From: an uncultured Lachnospiraceae bacterium
Lineage (GTDB): Bacteria; Bacillota; Clostridia; Lachnospirales; Lachnospiraceae
Length of the DNA stretch: 54,538 bases
Assembly: GCA_944381505.1 (NCBI GenBank)
Contig: CALWLK010000021.1
Location: 1 to 54,538, forward strand
Direction: 5' to 3'
Shown piece by piece: positions 31,738-40,521 of the stretch; position 1 is the stretch's first letter; each line of letters begins with the position of its first letter. A program made the position numbers and the translations under genes. The notes below the pieces were generated by a model. It saw only the letters and a list, made by a program, of their open reading frames with translations. It searched no databases and was not told the origin of the DNA.

Positions 31738-32262
31738 ATGAGCGACAAGGTTTTGATAGTTATAGACATGCAGAACGACTTTATCGACGGCTCCCTCGGG
31801 ACCTCCGAGGCCGTAAGCATAGTTCCCAAGGTAAAGGAGAGGATCGAAAAGGCATTAGCGGCCGGCGACAAGGTACTCTTTACCATGGACACCCACGGGG
31901 AGAACTACATGTCAACTCAGGAGGGGAAAAAGCTTCCTGTTCGCCACTGCATAAAGGGCACCTGGGGGCACGAGCTCGCCGACTGTCTGAAGCCCTATGC
32001 CTCGGATAAAGACAAGGTATTGGAAAAGCCCACCTTCGGCTGCGCGGCTCTGCCCCTTGCGGTCCAGCGCTGTGAAGAGATGGAGCTCATAGGCCTCTGC
32101 ACCGACATATGCGTGATCACAAACGCCCTCCTCTTAAAGACCTACTTCCCGGAGAAAAGGATAGCAGTTGACGCCTCCCTCTGCGCGGGAGTGACTCCCG
32201 CAAGCCACAGGAATGCTCTTGAGGCCATGAAAATGTGCCAGATAGATGTGATAAACGAGTAG
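31738..32262 (+). CDS. Isochorismatase-family cysteine hydrolase
   Basis: A 174-residue hydrolase of the isochorismatase/nicotinamidase superfamily. The catalytic triad is complete: Asp10 in VIDMQNDF, Lys97 in LEKPTFG and Cys125 in CTDICVITNA. DTHGENY (51-57) could supply metal ligands as in nicotinamidases. Substrates in the family are amides such as nicotinamide or ureido compounds; the exact one is not clear. GGAGG lies before the ATG. It diverges from coaX-coaBC and ends at a strong terminator. Confidence 0.9.
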   Translation: MSDKVLIVIDMQNDFIDGSLGTSEAVSIVPKVKERIEKALAAGDKVLFTMDTHGENYMSTQEGKKLPVRHCIKGTWGHELADCLKPYASDKDKVLEKPTFGCAALPLAVQRCEEMELIGLCTDICVITNALLLKTYFPEKRIAVDASLCAGVTPASHRNALEAMKMCQIDVINE

Positions 32263-32306
32263 GGCAAGTCCGGAGAGTTACAGAACTTTCCTCGTTTACA
32301 GCCAAA

Positions 32307-32353
32307 CAAGCCTCCTTTCGGCAAGTCGATCCGAAAGGAGGCTTGTTTTCTTT
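32307..32353 (+). terminator. Strong terminator of the isochorismatase-like gene
   Basis: A perfect 15-bp stem (32307-32321 with 32331-32345), 9-base loop, then TTTTCTTTT. It lies between convergent genes and may also stop minus-strand transcripts. Confidence 0.9.
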
Positions 32354-32377
32354 TAATTATTCTGTCTTCCTTTACTA

Positions 32378-32920
32378 TCAAGGATTTATTCCCGTTATTC
32401 CTACTGTTCCCTCCTCGGAGAGTCCGAAGATCACATTGGGGGTTCCTTCGGGAGCTCCCACCACTATTCCGGCCTCAGTCCACTCAAGGCTGTCTATATC
32501 TGCAGCCTTTATGGCCTCCTTGAGTCCGTCTGTGAGGTACTGAGAGGGGTCTATCGCAAGGAACTCCTCCTCGCTGTCTACCGTCTCACCGTCCTTGCCC
32601 ACTCCCACATAGCAGGGGTAAGCCATGACTATAGCAAGATCCTCGGCGCTTATCTCGTCTATATCCTCCTGAAGAGCCTTGGCGAGCACCTTTGCCGTCT
32701 CTGCCGCAAGCTCTGTATCCTCGGCTTCCGCATTGTCAGTTGCATCCTCTGAGCTCTCCTCGGTCTCCTCTGAAGGCTCCGCCTCAGTTTCCCCTTCGGT
32801 CACTGCCTCTGTCACAGCCTCGGTCTCTGCCGCAGCGGTAGTCTCCTCCGCAGGCTTTGAGCATGCTGCGGCTGAAATCGCAACAACCGCAATGAGCATT
32901 GCCATCATTTTCTTTTTCAT
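32378..32920 (-). CDS. Lipoprotein of unknown function downstream of ptsHI
   Basis: A 180-residue secreted lipoprotein: a signal peptide with lipobox SAAAC (Cys20), then a Thr/Glu/Ala-rich linker of about 55 residues. A C-terminal globular part of about 100 residues follows (AVMAYPCYVGVGKDGE; WTEAGIVVGAPEGTPNVIFGL, key part VGAPEGTPN). I do not recognise that domain. The ATG follows GAGGAG and lies 20 bases after ptsI, so it may be transcribed with ptsHI. The linker resembles that of the ABC binding lipoprotein in this window, suggesting a surface style of this organism. Confidence 0.85.
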   Translation of the reverse strand: MKKKMMAMLIAVVAISAAACSKPAEETTAAAETEAVTEAVTEGETEAEPSEETEESSEDATDNAEAEDTELAAETAKVLAKALQEDIDEISAEDLAIVMAYPCYVGVGKDGETVDSEEEFLAIDPSQYLTDGLKEAIKAADIDSLEWTEAGIVVGAPEGTPNVIFGLSEEGTVGITGINP

Positions 32921-32939
32921 AAATTTCTCCTCTTAAAAA

Positions 32940-34556
32940 TCATTCTATATTCCTTATTATCTTCCTTATGGGAAGTATAAAGGTCGGCGATACCGAGAGT
33001 TCATCCACTCCCATCTCCACAAATCTCTCCGTGAGAGAGACATCAGCCCCCAGCTCTCCGCAGATACCCGCCCATATCCCTTCGGCGTGGGCGTTTTTAA
33101 CAACAGTCTCTATCATCCTAAGCACCGCTTCATGGTGGGGATCATAAAATCTGTCAATCTTTGAGTTCTGCCTGTCTATAGCCAGCGTGTACTGTGTGAG
33201 ATCGTTTGTCCCTATACTGAAGAAGTCCGCCTCCTTGGCCAAAAGATCGCTTATCATCACTGCAGCGGGAGTCTCTATCATTATCCCCTGCTCTATATCA
33301 GGCTTAAAAGGTATGCCCTGCTCCGAGAGCTCGGCCTTTACCTCCTCAACGATGCTTTTTATCTCCCTCAGCTCCTCCACGGAGATGATCATGGGGTACA
33401 TCACAGCCGCATTGCCGTAAACTCCGGCTCTGAATATGGCTCTCAGCTGAGTCTTGAATATCTCGGGCATCTCAAGGCATATCCTTATGGCCCTGAATCC
33501 CATGGCGGGGTTCTCCTCCTCGTCCAGCTTGAAATAATCTATCTTTTTGTCCGCCCCTATATCAAGGGTCCTTATTATCACCTTTTTGCCCGCCATATTT
33601 TGGAGGACGATCTTGTAGACCTGAAACTGCTCCTCCTCGTCCGGGTAATCCTCCTTTGAAAGATACAGAAACTCGCTCCTGAAAAGCCCTATGCCCTCGG
33701 CGTCGTTTTGAAGCGCATAGGCCACATCCGACACCCCGCCTATATTGGCGTAGAGTTTTATCCTGCGGCCTCCCCGGGTCTCCGTAGGCTTTCCCTTGAG
33801 CTCTGCGAGCATCTGTTTTTTGGCTTTCTCCGCCTCTTTGAGGCTCTCATATTTTTTTATGGTCTCCTCATCCGGATCAATATACAACGCACCTTCGTTC
33901 CCGTCAACTATGACCGGCTTTTTGTCTATGTCCTCCGGGTAATCCACTCCTATGAGGGCGGGTACGTTCAAAGTCCTTGCAAGTATGGCGGCGCATGAGT
34001 TTGTGGAGCCGTACCATGCGACGAAGGCCAAAACCTTTGACTTGTCCAACTGGACAGTCTCCCCGGGTGTAAGGTCCTCCGCTATTATGACGGAAGCCAC
34101 ATCTCCTGTCTCCACAGAGCTTTTTTTCCCCGAGAGAGTTTTTATAAGCCTCTCCGTTATATCCTTTATGTCTGCGGCCCTTGCCTTCATGTACTCGTCG
34201 TCCATGGACTCAAACATCTCGGAGAAATTGTCCCCCGTGACAGCCGCCGCGTACTCCGCATTTACCTTTTCACTCTCAATGATATTTTTTATGGATCCGC
34301 TGTAATCCTCGTCCTCCAGCATCATCTGATGCACGCCGAACACCTCGGCTCCCGACTCTCCCACCTGTGAGAGAGCTCTCTCATACAGCTCGGCGAGCTC
34401 TAAAAGCACTCTCTCGCGAGCCTGCTCCAGTCTCAGAAGTTCAGCCTCCACGTTGTCTACATGCTCCCTCTTGACCGGGGAGTCCTTTTTTTCAAGGACT
34501 GCGGCGGGGCCTATGGCTATCCCCGCGAAAACAGTCTTTCCCTGTAATTTGATCAT
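32940..34556 (-). CDS. ptsI: PTS enzyme I (phosphoenolpyruvate-protein phosphotransferase)
   Basis: A 538-residue enzyme that moves phosphate from PEP to HPr. The N-terminal swivelling domain should carry the active His in the stretch after SKVLAFVAWYGSTNSCAAILAR. Here the canonical GGxxSHxAI is not seen: GSTNSCAAILAR occupies its place, so the usual His appears replaced by Cys. The PEP-binding barrel is well kept: GIGLFRSEFLYL, DIGADKK, NPAMGFRAIR, MIETPAAV, SIGTNDLTQY and WAGICGELGAD. The start at 34556 follows AAGGTG; a GTG at 34565 is less likely. It follows ptsH by 24 bases. Confidence 0.9.
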   Translation of the reverse strand: MIKLQGKTVFAGIAIGPAAVLEKKDSPVKREHVDNVEAELLRLEQARERVLLELAELYERALSQVGESGAEVFGVHQMMLEDEDYSGSIKNIIESEKVNAEYAAAVTGDNFSEMFESMDDEYMKARAADIKDITERLIKTLSGKKSSVETGDVASVIIAEDLTPGETVQLDKSKVLAFVAWYGSTNSCAAILARTLNVPALIGVDYPEDIDKKPVIVDGNEGALYIDPDEETIKKYESLKEAEKAKKQMLAELKGKPTETRGGRRIKLYANIGGVSDVAYALQNDAEGIGLFRSEFLYLSKEDYPDEEEQFQVYKIVLQNMAGKKVIIRTLDIGADKKIDYFKLDEEENPAMGFRAIRICLEMPEIFKTQLRAIFRAGVYGNAAVMYPMIISVEELREIKSIVEEVKAELSEQGIPFKPDIEQGIMIETPAAVMISDLLAKEADFFSIGTNDLTQYTLAIDRQNSKIDRFYDPHHEAVLRMIETVVKNAHAEGIWAGICGELGADVSLTERFVEMGVDELSVSPTFILPIRKIIRNIE

Positions 34557-34580
34557 GGAATTCACCTTGCGCCCTTCCGA

Positions 34581-34838
34581 TCAAAGGTTCTCCTTAAAGA
34601 ACTGTTCCAAGCTCTGTGCCTCAGCGGCTTCGTTTTCACCCTCAACGGTCACTGTGACCTCATCGCCCTTTTTTACACAGAGCCCCATCAAGGAAAATAT
34701 CTTCTTTGCATCTCCGCTCTTTTCTCCCTTTGTCACAGTCACCTTTCCCGAAAGCTGCTGAGCCGCCTTCACAAGAAGGCCTGCGGGCCTTGCGTGGATA
34801 CCCACCTCGTCTGTTATAACGTAATTGAACTTAACCAT
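34581..34838 (-). CDS. ptsH: HPr-like phosphocarrier protein lacking Ser46
   Basis: An 85-residue HPr-family protein. His15 in GIHARPAG is present, so phosphate transfer from enzyme I is possible. An ungapped alignment with Bacillus HPr by position puts Lys at 46, where the HPr kinase target Ser normally lies, and the order around it is KKIFSLMGL rather than the usual KSIMGVMSL. Control by Ser46 phosphorylation would therefore be absent. GGAGG lies 8 bases before the ATG. Directly followed by ptsI. No sugar-specific enzyme II is in the window. Confidence 0.9.
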   Translation of the reverse strand: MVKFNYVITDEVGIHARPAGLLVKAAQQLSGKVTVTKGEKSGDAKKIFSLMGLCVKKGDEVTVTVEGENEAAEAQSLEQFFKENL

Positions 34839-34974
34839 ATTTGACCTCCTGATCCTTTTATTTTTCCGGTTTTCCTCTTAATATCAAGTTTAACACATCA
34901 GCCTCACCCGGTCCGGAAACAGGCGGTCTCTTATATGTCCGGAAATACTCCCCGGACGCCGGAAAAGCGTTCGA

Positions 34975-36210
34975 TTATTGTCCGAAGTAAATGTTTATCC
35001 CTGCAAGGAGACCGTCTGTAAGGGTCTGAAGCTTTGCGTCGGAATGGTCCGACGCCTGGTTCCCCAGCTCTATATCCACAGAGGCCACAGTAGAAAACGA
35101 GGTCTGGGTGAGATCCATTGGCAGGGGATTTGAACCCCATATCTTAAGTCCCTGAGCCGAAAGCCCTGATATCAGACTGTCTCCGAGAGCATGGTGCTTC
35201 TGCCAGTTCGATGCCACAGGCTCCATTCCCTTAAGCCCCTCCGGAGTGGACATGTAAAAGCATCCCTTGTCCGAGGACAGCCCGTCGCCGTCCCAGTGGA
35301 GAGCTATGTGGCAGTCAGCCATGTTGTTGGCTATAACTGTTCTGGCCACGTTGTCCAGCTGCACGTCCTCCCCGTCTCTGAGCATCAAAACATCATAGCC
35401 CGCAGCCAGAAGCTTGTCTTTTAAAAGCTTTGCGGCCTTTAAGGTCACTGTGGCCTCAGGTGTTCCGTCGGAAAAGGTCATTCCTCCTGATACGGCGACG
35501 GCTTTAGTGCTTCCTGCCGCAGTAGTACCTCCTGTGACCTTGGGGGTCTTATCCGGATGGCACCAAGTCTTCACTGAGGAGCCTCCCTTTGTGCCGTGTC
35601 CCGCGTTTACCGCTACGGTTATGCCCTTGGAGTTGCCTGTAGCCTTGTACAGCACGGCTTTTCCTGAATTGATGACTGAAAAATCCGCATAGGTCCAACT
35701 CGGATCAAGGCCTATCTCCGCTCCGTTTTCATAAGACGCTGCGATCTCCTCCGAAGCGGCTTCGCTCTCGGGTATCTCAGGCTTTTCCTTGGAGAGATAA
35801 TCGGAGGATATGTAGTAGATCTCCCCTTCTCTCTCAACTCTTGAAAAGCTGTCGCTGTAGCCTGTCCTTCTGAATTCATCCCCTGTATTTGCCGAAAAGG
35901 CTATATTGGAGTTCTCCCCTGCTACTATATAGGGAGCTGTCCTTACGTTTATATTTTCTCCGATGATATAGACCGTCTCGTCCCTGTTCTCAAATTCAGG
36001 GGCCGCTGTGGTCTCCGGCGCCTCCGAAGCGGCCTCCGTCTGTTGCACGGTCCCCTCCGTCATTGCGGGCTCTGCGGATGTCGCAGGCTCCTGCACCACA
36101 CCCGTCTCCCCTATTACAGTGTATGTTCCGCAGGATGAGAGAGACAGCATAAGCGCTGTAAAGGGCAGTGCCGCCCTCCTCAAACTCCGGCTTCTCTTTG
36201 ATATTGACAT
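34975..36210 (-). CDS. N-acetylmuramoyl-L-alanine amidase lipoprotein with SH3-like domain
   Basis: A 411-residue secreted wall hydrolase that cuts the bond between MurNAc and the stem peptide. A basic start, a hydrophobic signal and lipobox LSSC (Cys near 24) lead to a Pro/Glu/Ala linker. A bacterial SH3-like region follows (ENINVRTAPYIVAGENSNIAF; key part INVRTAP). Then comes an Amidase_3 domain with zinc ligands in NAGHG, the Glu of TPEATV, ALHWDGD and catalytic Glu in DIELGNQ. The start at 36210 has GGAG 6 bases before; an ATG four codons earlier is weaker. Last gene of the ung-uppP-mnmA run. Confidence 0.9.
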   Translation of the reverse strand: MSISKRSRSLRRAALPFTALMLSLSSCGTYTVIGETGVVQEPATSAEPAMTEGTVQQTEAASEAPETTAAPEFENRDETVYIIGENINVRTAPYIVAGENSNIAFSANTGDEFRRTGYSDSFSRVEREGEIYYISSDYLSKEKPEIPESEAASEEIAASYENGAEIGLDPSWTYADFSVINSGKAVLYKATGNSKGITVAVNAGHGTKGGSSVKTWCHPDKTPKVTGGTTAAGSTKAVAVSGGMTFSDGTPEATVTLKAAKLLKDKLLAAGYDVLMLRDGEDVQLDNVARTVIANNMADCHIALHWDGDGLSSDKGCFYMSTPEGLKGMEPVASNWQKHHALGDSLISGLSAQGLKIWGSNPLPMDLTQTSFSTVASVDIELGNQASDHSDAKLQTLTDGLLAGINIYFGQ

Positions 36211-36244
36211 AGCTTTCTCCATTTCTTTATATTTTCAGGGAGGC

Positions 36245-37309
36245 TCACAAAATTATGCCTCCACCGAGTATCCTCTCACTGTCGTCGTACATCACCACAC
36301 CCTGTCCGGGAGTCACAGCCCTTACAGGGGATTCAAATTTGATTCTGTATATAACCCTTCCGTCCTTTGACACGCCTTCCTCTGTGACTGTGCCGGAGCT
36401 TCCCTTGTCCGAATATCTTATCTTTACCTGAGCTCGAAGGCCCTTCTCAAGATCCTTCTCTGTTGCAAGCTGACCGTTGAAATCAGAAAAGAAAAGCTCG
36501 TCTTTCCAGACCTTGTCTCCGTCGGCAAGGACCACCTCGTTTTCACAGGGCCTTATCTCCTTTACGAAGGTCCGCTTTCCGAGGGCTATTCCAAGGCCCT
36601 TCCTCTGGCCTATCGTATAGTTGATTATCCCCTTATGCCTTCCCAAGATCCGGCCTTCCTCATCCACATAGTTTCCCTCGCTGTGAGTATCTATTCCCAG
36701 ATATCTCTCTATAAATCCGGCATAATCCTTGTCGGGGATGAAGCAGATCTCCTGCGAGTCAGGCTTGTCCGCTGTCAAAAGCCCCGCACTGCGGGCCATG
36801 GCTCTGACCTCGTCCTTTGAATACTCGCCTATGGGAAGTATCGTCCTTGCAAGCTGCTCTTGCTTAAGATTAAAGAGGGCGTAGCTCTGATCCTTCTCCT
36901 TTGTGACAGCCTTCCTAACGGCATAACGCCCCGAGCCCTCATCGTAAGAGAGCCTTGCATAGTGGCCTGTAGCCACCATCTCGGCCCCGTGTCTATCGGC
37001 ACAGGCCATAAGAGCCTCCCATTTTACCTTTCTGTTACAGACGAGGCAGGGATTGGGGGTGCGTCCTCTGCTGTATTCGGCGGCGAAATAATCCGTCACC
37101 TCTCTCCGGAATTCCTCCCTCATGTCCTCCACATAAAAAGGTATCCCCAGTTTATCCGCCACAGCCCGAGCGTCCTCCAGCTCTCTTCGGGCCCTGTCGG
37201 TATCATAGGTCCTCATGGTACAGCCTATGAGTTCTAAGCCTCTTTCAAGAAGGAGGCCTGCGGCGACGGAGGAATCCACTCCTCCTGAAAGGCCTATACA
37301 CACCTTCAT
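36245..37309 (-). CDS. mnmA: tRNA 2-thiouridylase MnmA
   Basis: A 354-residue enzyme that makes 2-thiouridine at position 34 of Lys, Glu and Gln tRNAs. It has the PP-loop SGGVDSSVAA at the start, catalytic Cys in PNPCLVCN (near residue 95) and the second Cys in DSQEICFIPD (near 190). The fold ends with the C-terminal barrel (TPGQGVVMYD). The length is normal. A start at ATG 37309 is chosen over an upstream TTG. A tRNA-Gln (TTG) substrate is also encoded in the window. Confidence 0.96.
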   Translation of the reverse strand: MKVCIGLSGGVDSSVAAGLLLERGLELIGCTMRTYDTDRARRELEDARAVADKLGIPFYVEDMREEFRREVTDYFAAEYSRGRTPNPCLVCNRKVKWEALMACADRHGAEMVATGHYARLSYDEGSGRYAVRKAVTKEKDQSYALFNLKQEQLARTILPIGEYSKDEVRAMARSAGLLTADKPDSQEICFIPDKDYAGFIERYLGIDTHSEGNYVDEEGRILGRHKGIINYTIGQRKGLGIALGKRTFVKEIRPCENEVVLADGDKVWKDELFFSDFNGQLATEKDLEKGLRAQVKIRYSDKGSSGTVTEEGVSKDGRVIYRIKFESPVRAVTPGQGVVMYDDSERILGGGIIL

Positions 37310-37360
37310 CTGAACGTCTTTCCTTTCCAAATCTTCCGTCTCAAGGTCTCCCGGAAAGGA

Positions 37361-38236
37361 TCAGGCCCCCACAAGGGAACCTATCCCGAAGCACAGGAGG
37401 ACTATTATTCCGAGGACTATCCTGTAATAACCGAATACGGCAAAGTCGTGATTTCTCACATAATCCATAAGGAATTTTACCGCATAAAGGGCTACCGCAA
37501 AGGATACAAGCATACCCAAAATGAGAATGATCCACTGTTCACCTGTGAATCCGAAGCCGTAGCCCAGCATCTTTATGAGGCTTGCCCCGAACATGACGGG
37601 GATCCCCAAGAAAAATGAAAACTCCGCGGCCACAGTTCTTGAACATCCCAGAAGCATGGCGCCTATTATGGTAGCGCCTGACCTTGAGGTCCCGGGGATC
37701 AGGGAGAGGCACTGAAAGAGTCCTATGAACAGAGCTGTTTTAAGGTCTATCCTTGATAACCTGTCCACAGGGAACACAACGGACCGGTTCCTTCTCTCTA
37801 TCCATATGAAGATGACTCCGTAAACTATGAGCATCATGGCCACCACCGGGGCATTGTAGAGATGAGCGTCCAGAAAATCATCAAGAGGGATACCCACTAT
37901 GGCCGCCGGCAGACATGCTATTACGATCTTTATCCAGAGGGCAAGGGTATCTATCTTTATGCCCACAGGGCCTATCGCCTCCTCATTGGGATTTTGGTAC
38001 ACCTCTCTGCCTGCTCTGAAAAAGGGCCAGAGCTTGTTCCAAAACATCACGACCACCGCAAGTATGGCTCCCAGCTGTATCACTACCCTGAACACCGACA
38101 CAAAGCTCTCCGGCTGGTCGAGGGGAATGAGCTCCTCCAAAAGTATGAGGTGCCCGGTACTGCTTATGGGCAACCATTCCGTATATCCCTCCACGAGTCC
38201 GTAGACAATTATTTTAAATATTTCGATTATATCCAT
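37361..38236 (-). CDS. uppP: Undecaprenyl-diphosphatase (UppP/BacA)
   Basis: A 291-residue membrane enzyme that dephosphorylates undecaprenyl pyrophosphate, recycling the wall lipid carrier and giving bacitracin tolerance. Motifs: VEGYTEWLPISSTGHL (the family's E(E/x)xxxE and SSTGH box) and PGTSRSGATI, both complete. About eight helices. It starts 2 bases after the ung stop codon, so the two are coupled; the wall amidase lies in the same run. Confidence 0.95.
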   Translation of the reverse strand: MDIIEIFKIIVYGLVEGYTEWLPISSTGHLILLEELIPLDQPESFVSVFRVVIQLGAILAVVVMFWNKLWPFFRAGREVYQNPNEEAIGPVGIKIDTLALWIKIVIACLPAAIVGIPLDDFLDAHLYNAPVVAMMLIVYGVIFIWIERRNRSVVFPVDRLSRIDLKTALFIGLFQCLSLIPGTSRSGATIIGAMLLGCSRTVAAEFSFFLGIPVMFGASLIKMLGYGFGFTGEQWIILILGMLVSFAVALYAVKFLMDYVRNHDFAVFGYYRIVLGIIVLLCFGIGSLVGA

Positions 38237-38238
38237 AA

Positions 38239-38934
38239 TTATTCTCCAAATTTAAAAGTATTTTGAATATCTTCGATTTGCCAGTCAATAGGCTCCACCC
38301 CGTTCTTCTTCAAGAACTCATTGCAACGGCTGAAATGCCTGCATCCGAAGAAGCCCGAATTGGCCGAATAGGGGCTGGGGTGAGCGGCTGTGAGTATGAG
38401 ATGGCGGGGGTTTTTGAGCATTGAGGCCTTCTCCTTGGCGGCTCTCCCCCACAGCATGAATACTATGGGCCTGTCCTCTCTCTCCACCGCCCTTATGGCG
38501 GCGTCCGTAAACTGCTCCCATCCTATATTCCTGTGGCTGAGAGGCTTATGAGCCCTCACCGTCAGGACGGTGTTCAGCATCAGGACTCCCTGCTTCGCCC
38601 ACTTCTCAAGAAATCCGTTGTCAGGGATATAGGTCCCCAGATCGTCGTGAAGCTCCTTGTAAATGTTTTGCAGGGAGGGTGGAACGGAGACGCCCGGCTT
38701 CACCGAGAAGGAGAGCCCGTGGGCCTGCCCGTAATTGTGATATGGATCCTGCCCCAATATCACAGCCTTCACCTTGTGAAGGGGAGTGAGTTCAAAGGCG
38801 CTGAAAATGTCCGAGCTCTCAGGATATACTCTCCCTGTCTCATATTCCCGCTTCACCGTCTTGTAAAGCTCCCTGTAATAGGGCTTTTTAAATTCCTCCG
38901 CAAGAGGCTCCAGCCAATCGTTATCTATAGCCAT
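38239..38934 (-). CDS. ung: Uracil-DNA glycosylase
   Basis: A 231-residue family 1 enzyme that removes uracil from DNA. The catalytic motif GQDPYHN with Asp (near residue 67) and the His motif AAHPSPYSAN are intact, plus MLNTVLTVRAHKPLSH. The length is normal. It lies between the MATE gene and uppP on the same strand. Confidence 0.97.
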   Translation of the reverse strand: MAIDNDWLEPLAEEFKKPYYRELYKTVKREYETGRVYPESSDIFSAFELTPLHKVKAVILGQDPYHNYGQAHGLSFSVKPGVSVPPSLQNIYKELHDDLGTYIPDNGFLEKWAKQGVLMLNTVLTVRAHKPLSHRNIGWEQFTDAAIRAVEREDRPIVFMLWGRAAKEKASMLKNPRHLILTAAHPSPYSANSGFFGCRHFSRCNEFLKKNGVEPIDWQIEDIQNTFKFGE

Positions 38935-38986
38935 AATTTCTCCTCTATTTTAACATATCCCCTATGCCGCATTTATTAATTTAACC

Positions 38987-40369
38987 TTACGATAAGGAAT
39001 ATTTTTTCTCCATCCTCTTAAATATAATGAGAAATGCCGCCGTAAAGGCTATTCCTTTTATGATGCTGGACACTGTGAAGGCCCACCATATCCCACTTAA
39101 CATGAGGGCTGTGGAACTAAGTATCATTGCTATCGGTATTCTGGCTCCGGTGAGACTCATGCTTATTATTGAGCATACGCCTGTCCTTCCCAGTCCCGAC
39201 AGAGCTCCCACCGTCATAAGCTCAAGGCACATAAACATTTCACCGTAGGATATTATCCTCAGATAGTTGATGCCCTCCGGAACTATCTCAGGTTCGTGTA
39301 TAAAAAGCTTGAATAAAGGCTCAGCCCCGAAATAGAGGACTGCCGTGGACAGGCTTCCCCATATGAACATTATAAAGAGGGAGGATCTGTAGCAGCTTTT
39401 TATCCTCTTGAAATTTCCTGCTCCGAGATTTTGAGCCACAAATGCATTTACCGCCGAGCCGAAGCCCTCCCCGGTCATCCATGCCAGAGACTCTATCTGA
39501 GAGCCCACTCTCTGAACGGCGATAGCTGTGTCTCCCCAAGATGCCGCCATTCTCGTGAGCACCATTGAAATACTGCTGTAGACCATGGTCTGCACTGAGG
39601 AGGGGAACCCTATTTTTGTTATCCTCTGCATATAGCTTCCCGGTATCGTCCTGAGTAGGCCTATATTTTCAAACACCGGGCTCCCGCTTCTCCTTCGCAT
39701 TGATATCAGCACAGTCGTGACCACCGCCTGAGCTCCGACTGTTGCGGCGGCAGCTCCCGCCACACCCATCTTGGGGAAGGGACCTATACCGAATATAAGG
39801 ATAGGGTCGAATATCATGTTCCCGATAAGTCCTATGCAGTTTGCAAAAAACGGAGTCTTTGAGTCACCGACGGAGGTGTATATTCCCGTAAGTGTCTGAT
39901 TGAGGAAGGGAAAGATTATAAGGCCGCAGGTGATCCTCATATATACCACAGCCTCTCTTACTGTAGTCTCACTGTTCAGATTAAAAAAGCTTATGAGGGT
40001 CGGAGCCGCAAGGAGACATACCGATGCGAAGGCTGCGGCAAGGAATACCGTAAGCCTTATGCTTCCCGAAAGGAATATCTTCGCGTCCTCTTCCTTACCC
40101 GCTCCCACAGATTGGGCCACCATCACTTGGCCTCCCATCCTCGCTATGTTGACGAGACCTTGAGCAAACCATGTGAACATTCCCGCGGCTCCCACCGCCG
40201 CAACAGGCCCGCTCCCTAAAAAGCCTATCCAAGCCATGTCCGTGAGATTGTAGGCCATCTGCACGAAAGCGGTGGCCATTATGGGGATCGCCAGCTTTGA
40301 CAGAGCGGGAAGTATGGCCCCCTCCAAAAGATTCAAAGTTTTTTTCTTTTCCGCCTGCTCCCCTGTCAT
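38987..40369 (-). CDS. MATE-family efflux protein (second copy)
   Basis: A 460-residue membrane protein with twelve predicted helices and MATE hallmarks: AYNLTDMAWIGFLG, RMGGQVMVAQSVGAG, DPILIFGIGPFPKMGVAGAAAAT (key part GVAGAAAAT) and GSAVNAFVAQNLGAG. It differs in sequence from the MATE protein encoded at 24866-26194 and is not a recent duplicate. GAGGTG lies before the ATG. It may be co-transcribed with ung, 52 bases downstream. The substrate is unknown. Confidence 0.92.
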   Translation of the reverse strand: MTGEQAEKKKTLNLLEGAILPALSKLAIPIMATAFVQMAYNLTDMAWIGFLGSGPVAAVGAAGMFTWFAQGLVNIARMGGQVMVAQSVGAGKEEDAKIFLSGSIRLTVFLAAAFASVCLLAAPTLISFFNLNSETTVREAVVYMRITCGLIIFPFLNQTLTGIYTSVGDSKTPFFANCIGLIGNMIFDPILIFGIGPFPKMGVAGAAAATVGAQAVVTTVLISMRRRSGSPVFENIGLLRTIPGSYMQRITKIGFPSSVQTMVYSSISMVLTRMAASWGDTAIAVQRVGSQIESLAWMTGEGFGSAVNAFVAQNLGAGNFKRIKSCYRSSLFIMFIWGSLSTAVLYFGAEPLFKLFIHEPEIVPEGINYLRIISYGEMFMCLELMTVGALSGLGRTGVCSIISMSLTGARIPIAMILSSTALMLSGIWWAFTVSSIIKGIAFTAAFLIIFKRMEKKYSLS

Positions 40370-40402
40370 GCTGCACCTCTTGTTTAAAATATTTTTTCAG
40401 TC

Positions 40403-40439
40403 AAAAAAAGCAACTCACATATATTTTTCGGTGAGCTGC
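40403..40439 (-). terminator. Terminator of the molybdenum hydroxylase operon
   Basis: Minus-strand stem GCAgCTCAC/GTGAGtTGC with a 12-base loop followed by seven T. Confidence 0.85.
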
Positions 40440-40521
40440 TTTTTATACTAACATTTATTTGTGCTTATTTCAACACGCAGGCGCATTCCGTCCGTTTTCC
40501 GGTTAAGGCCCGGCGGACAAT

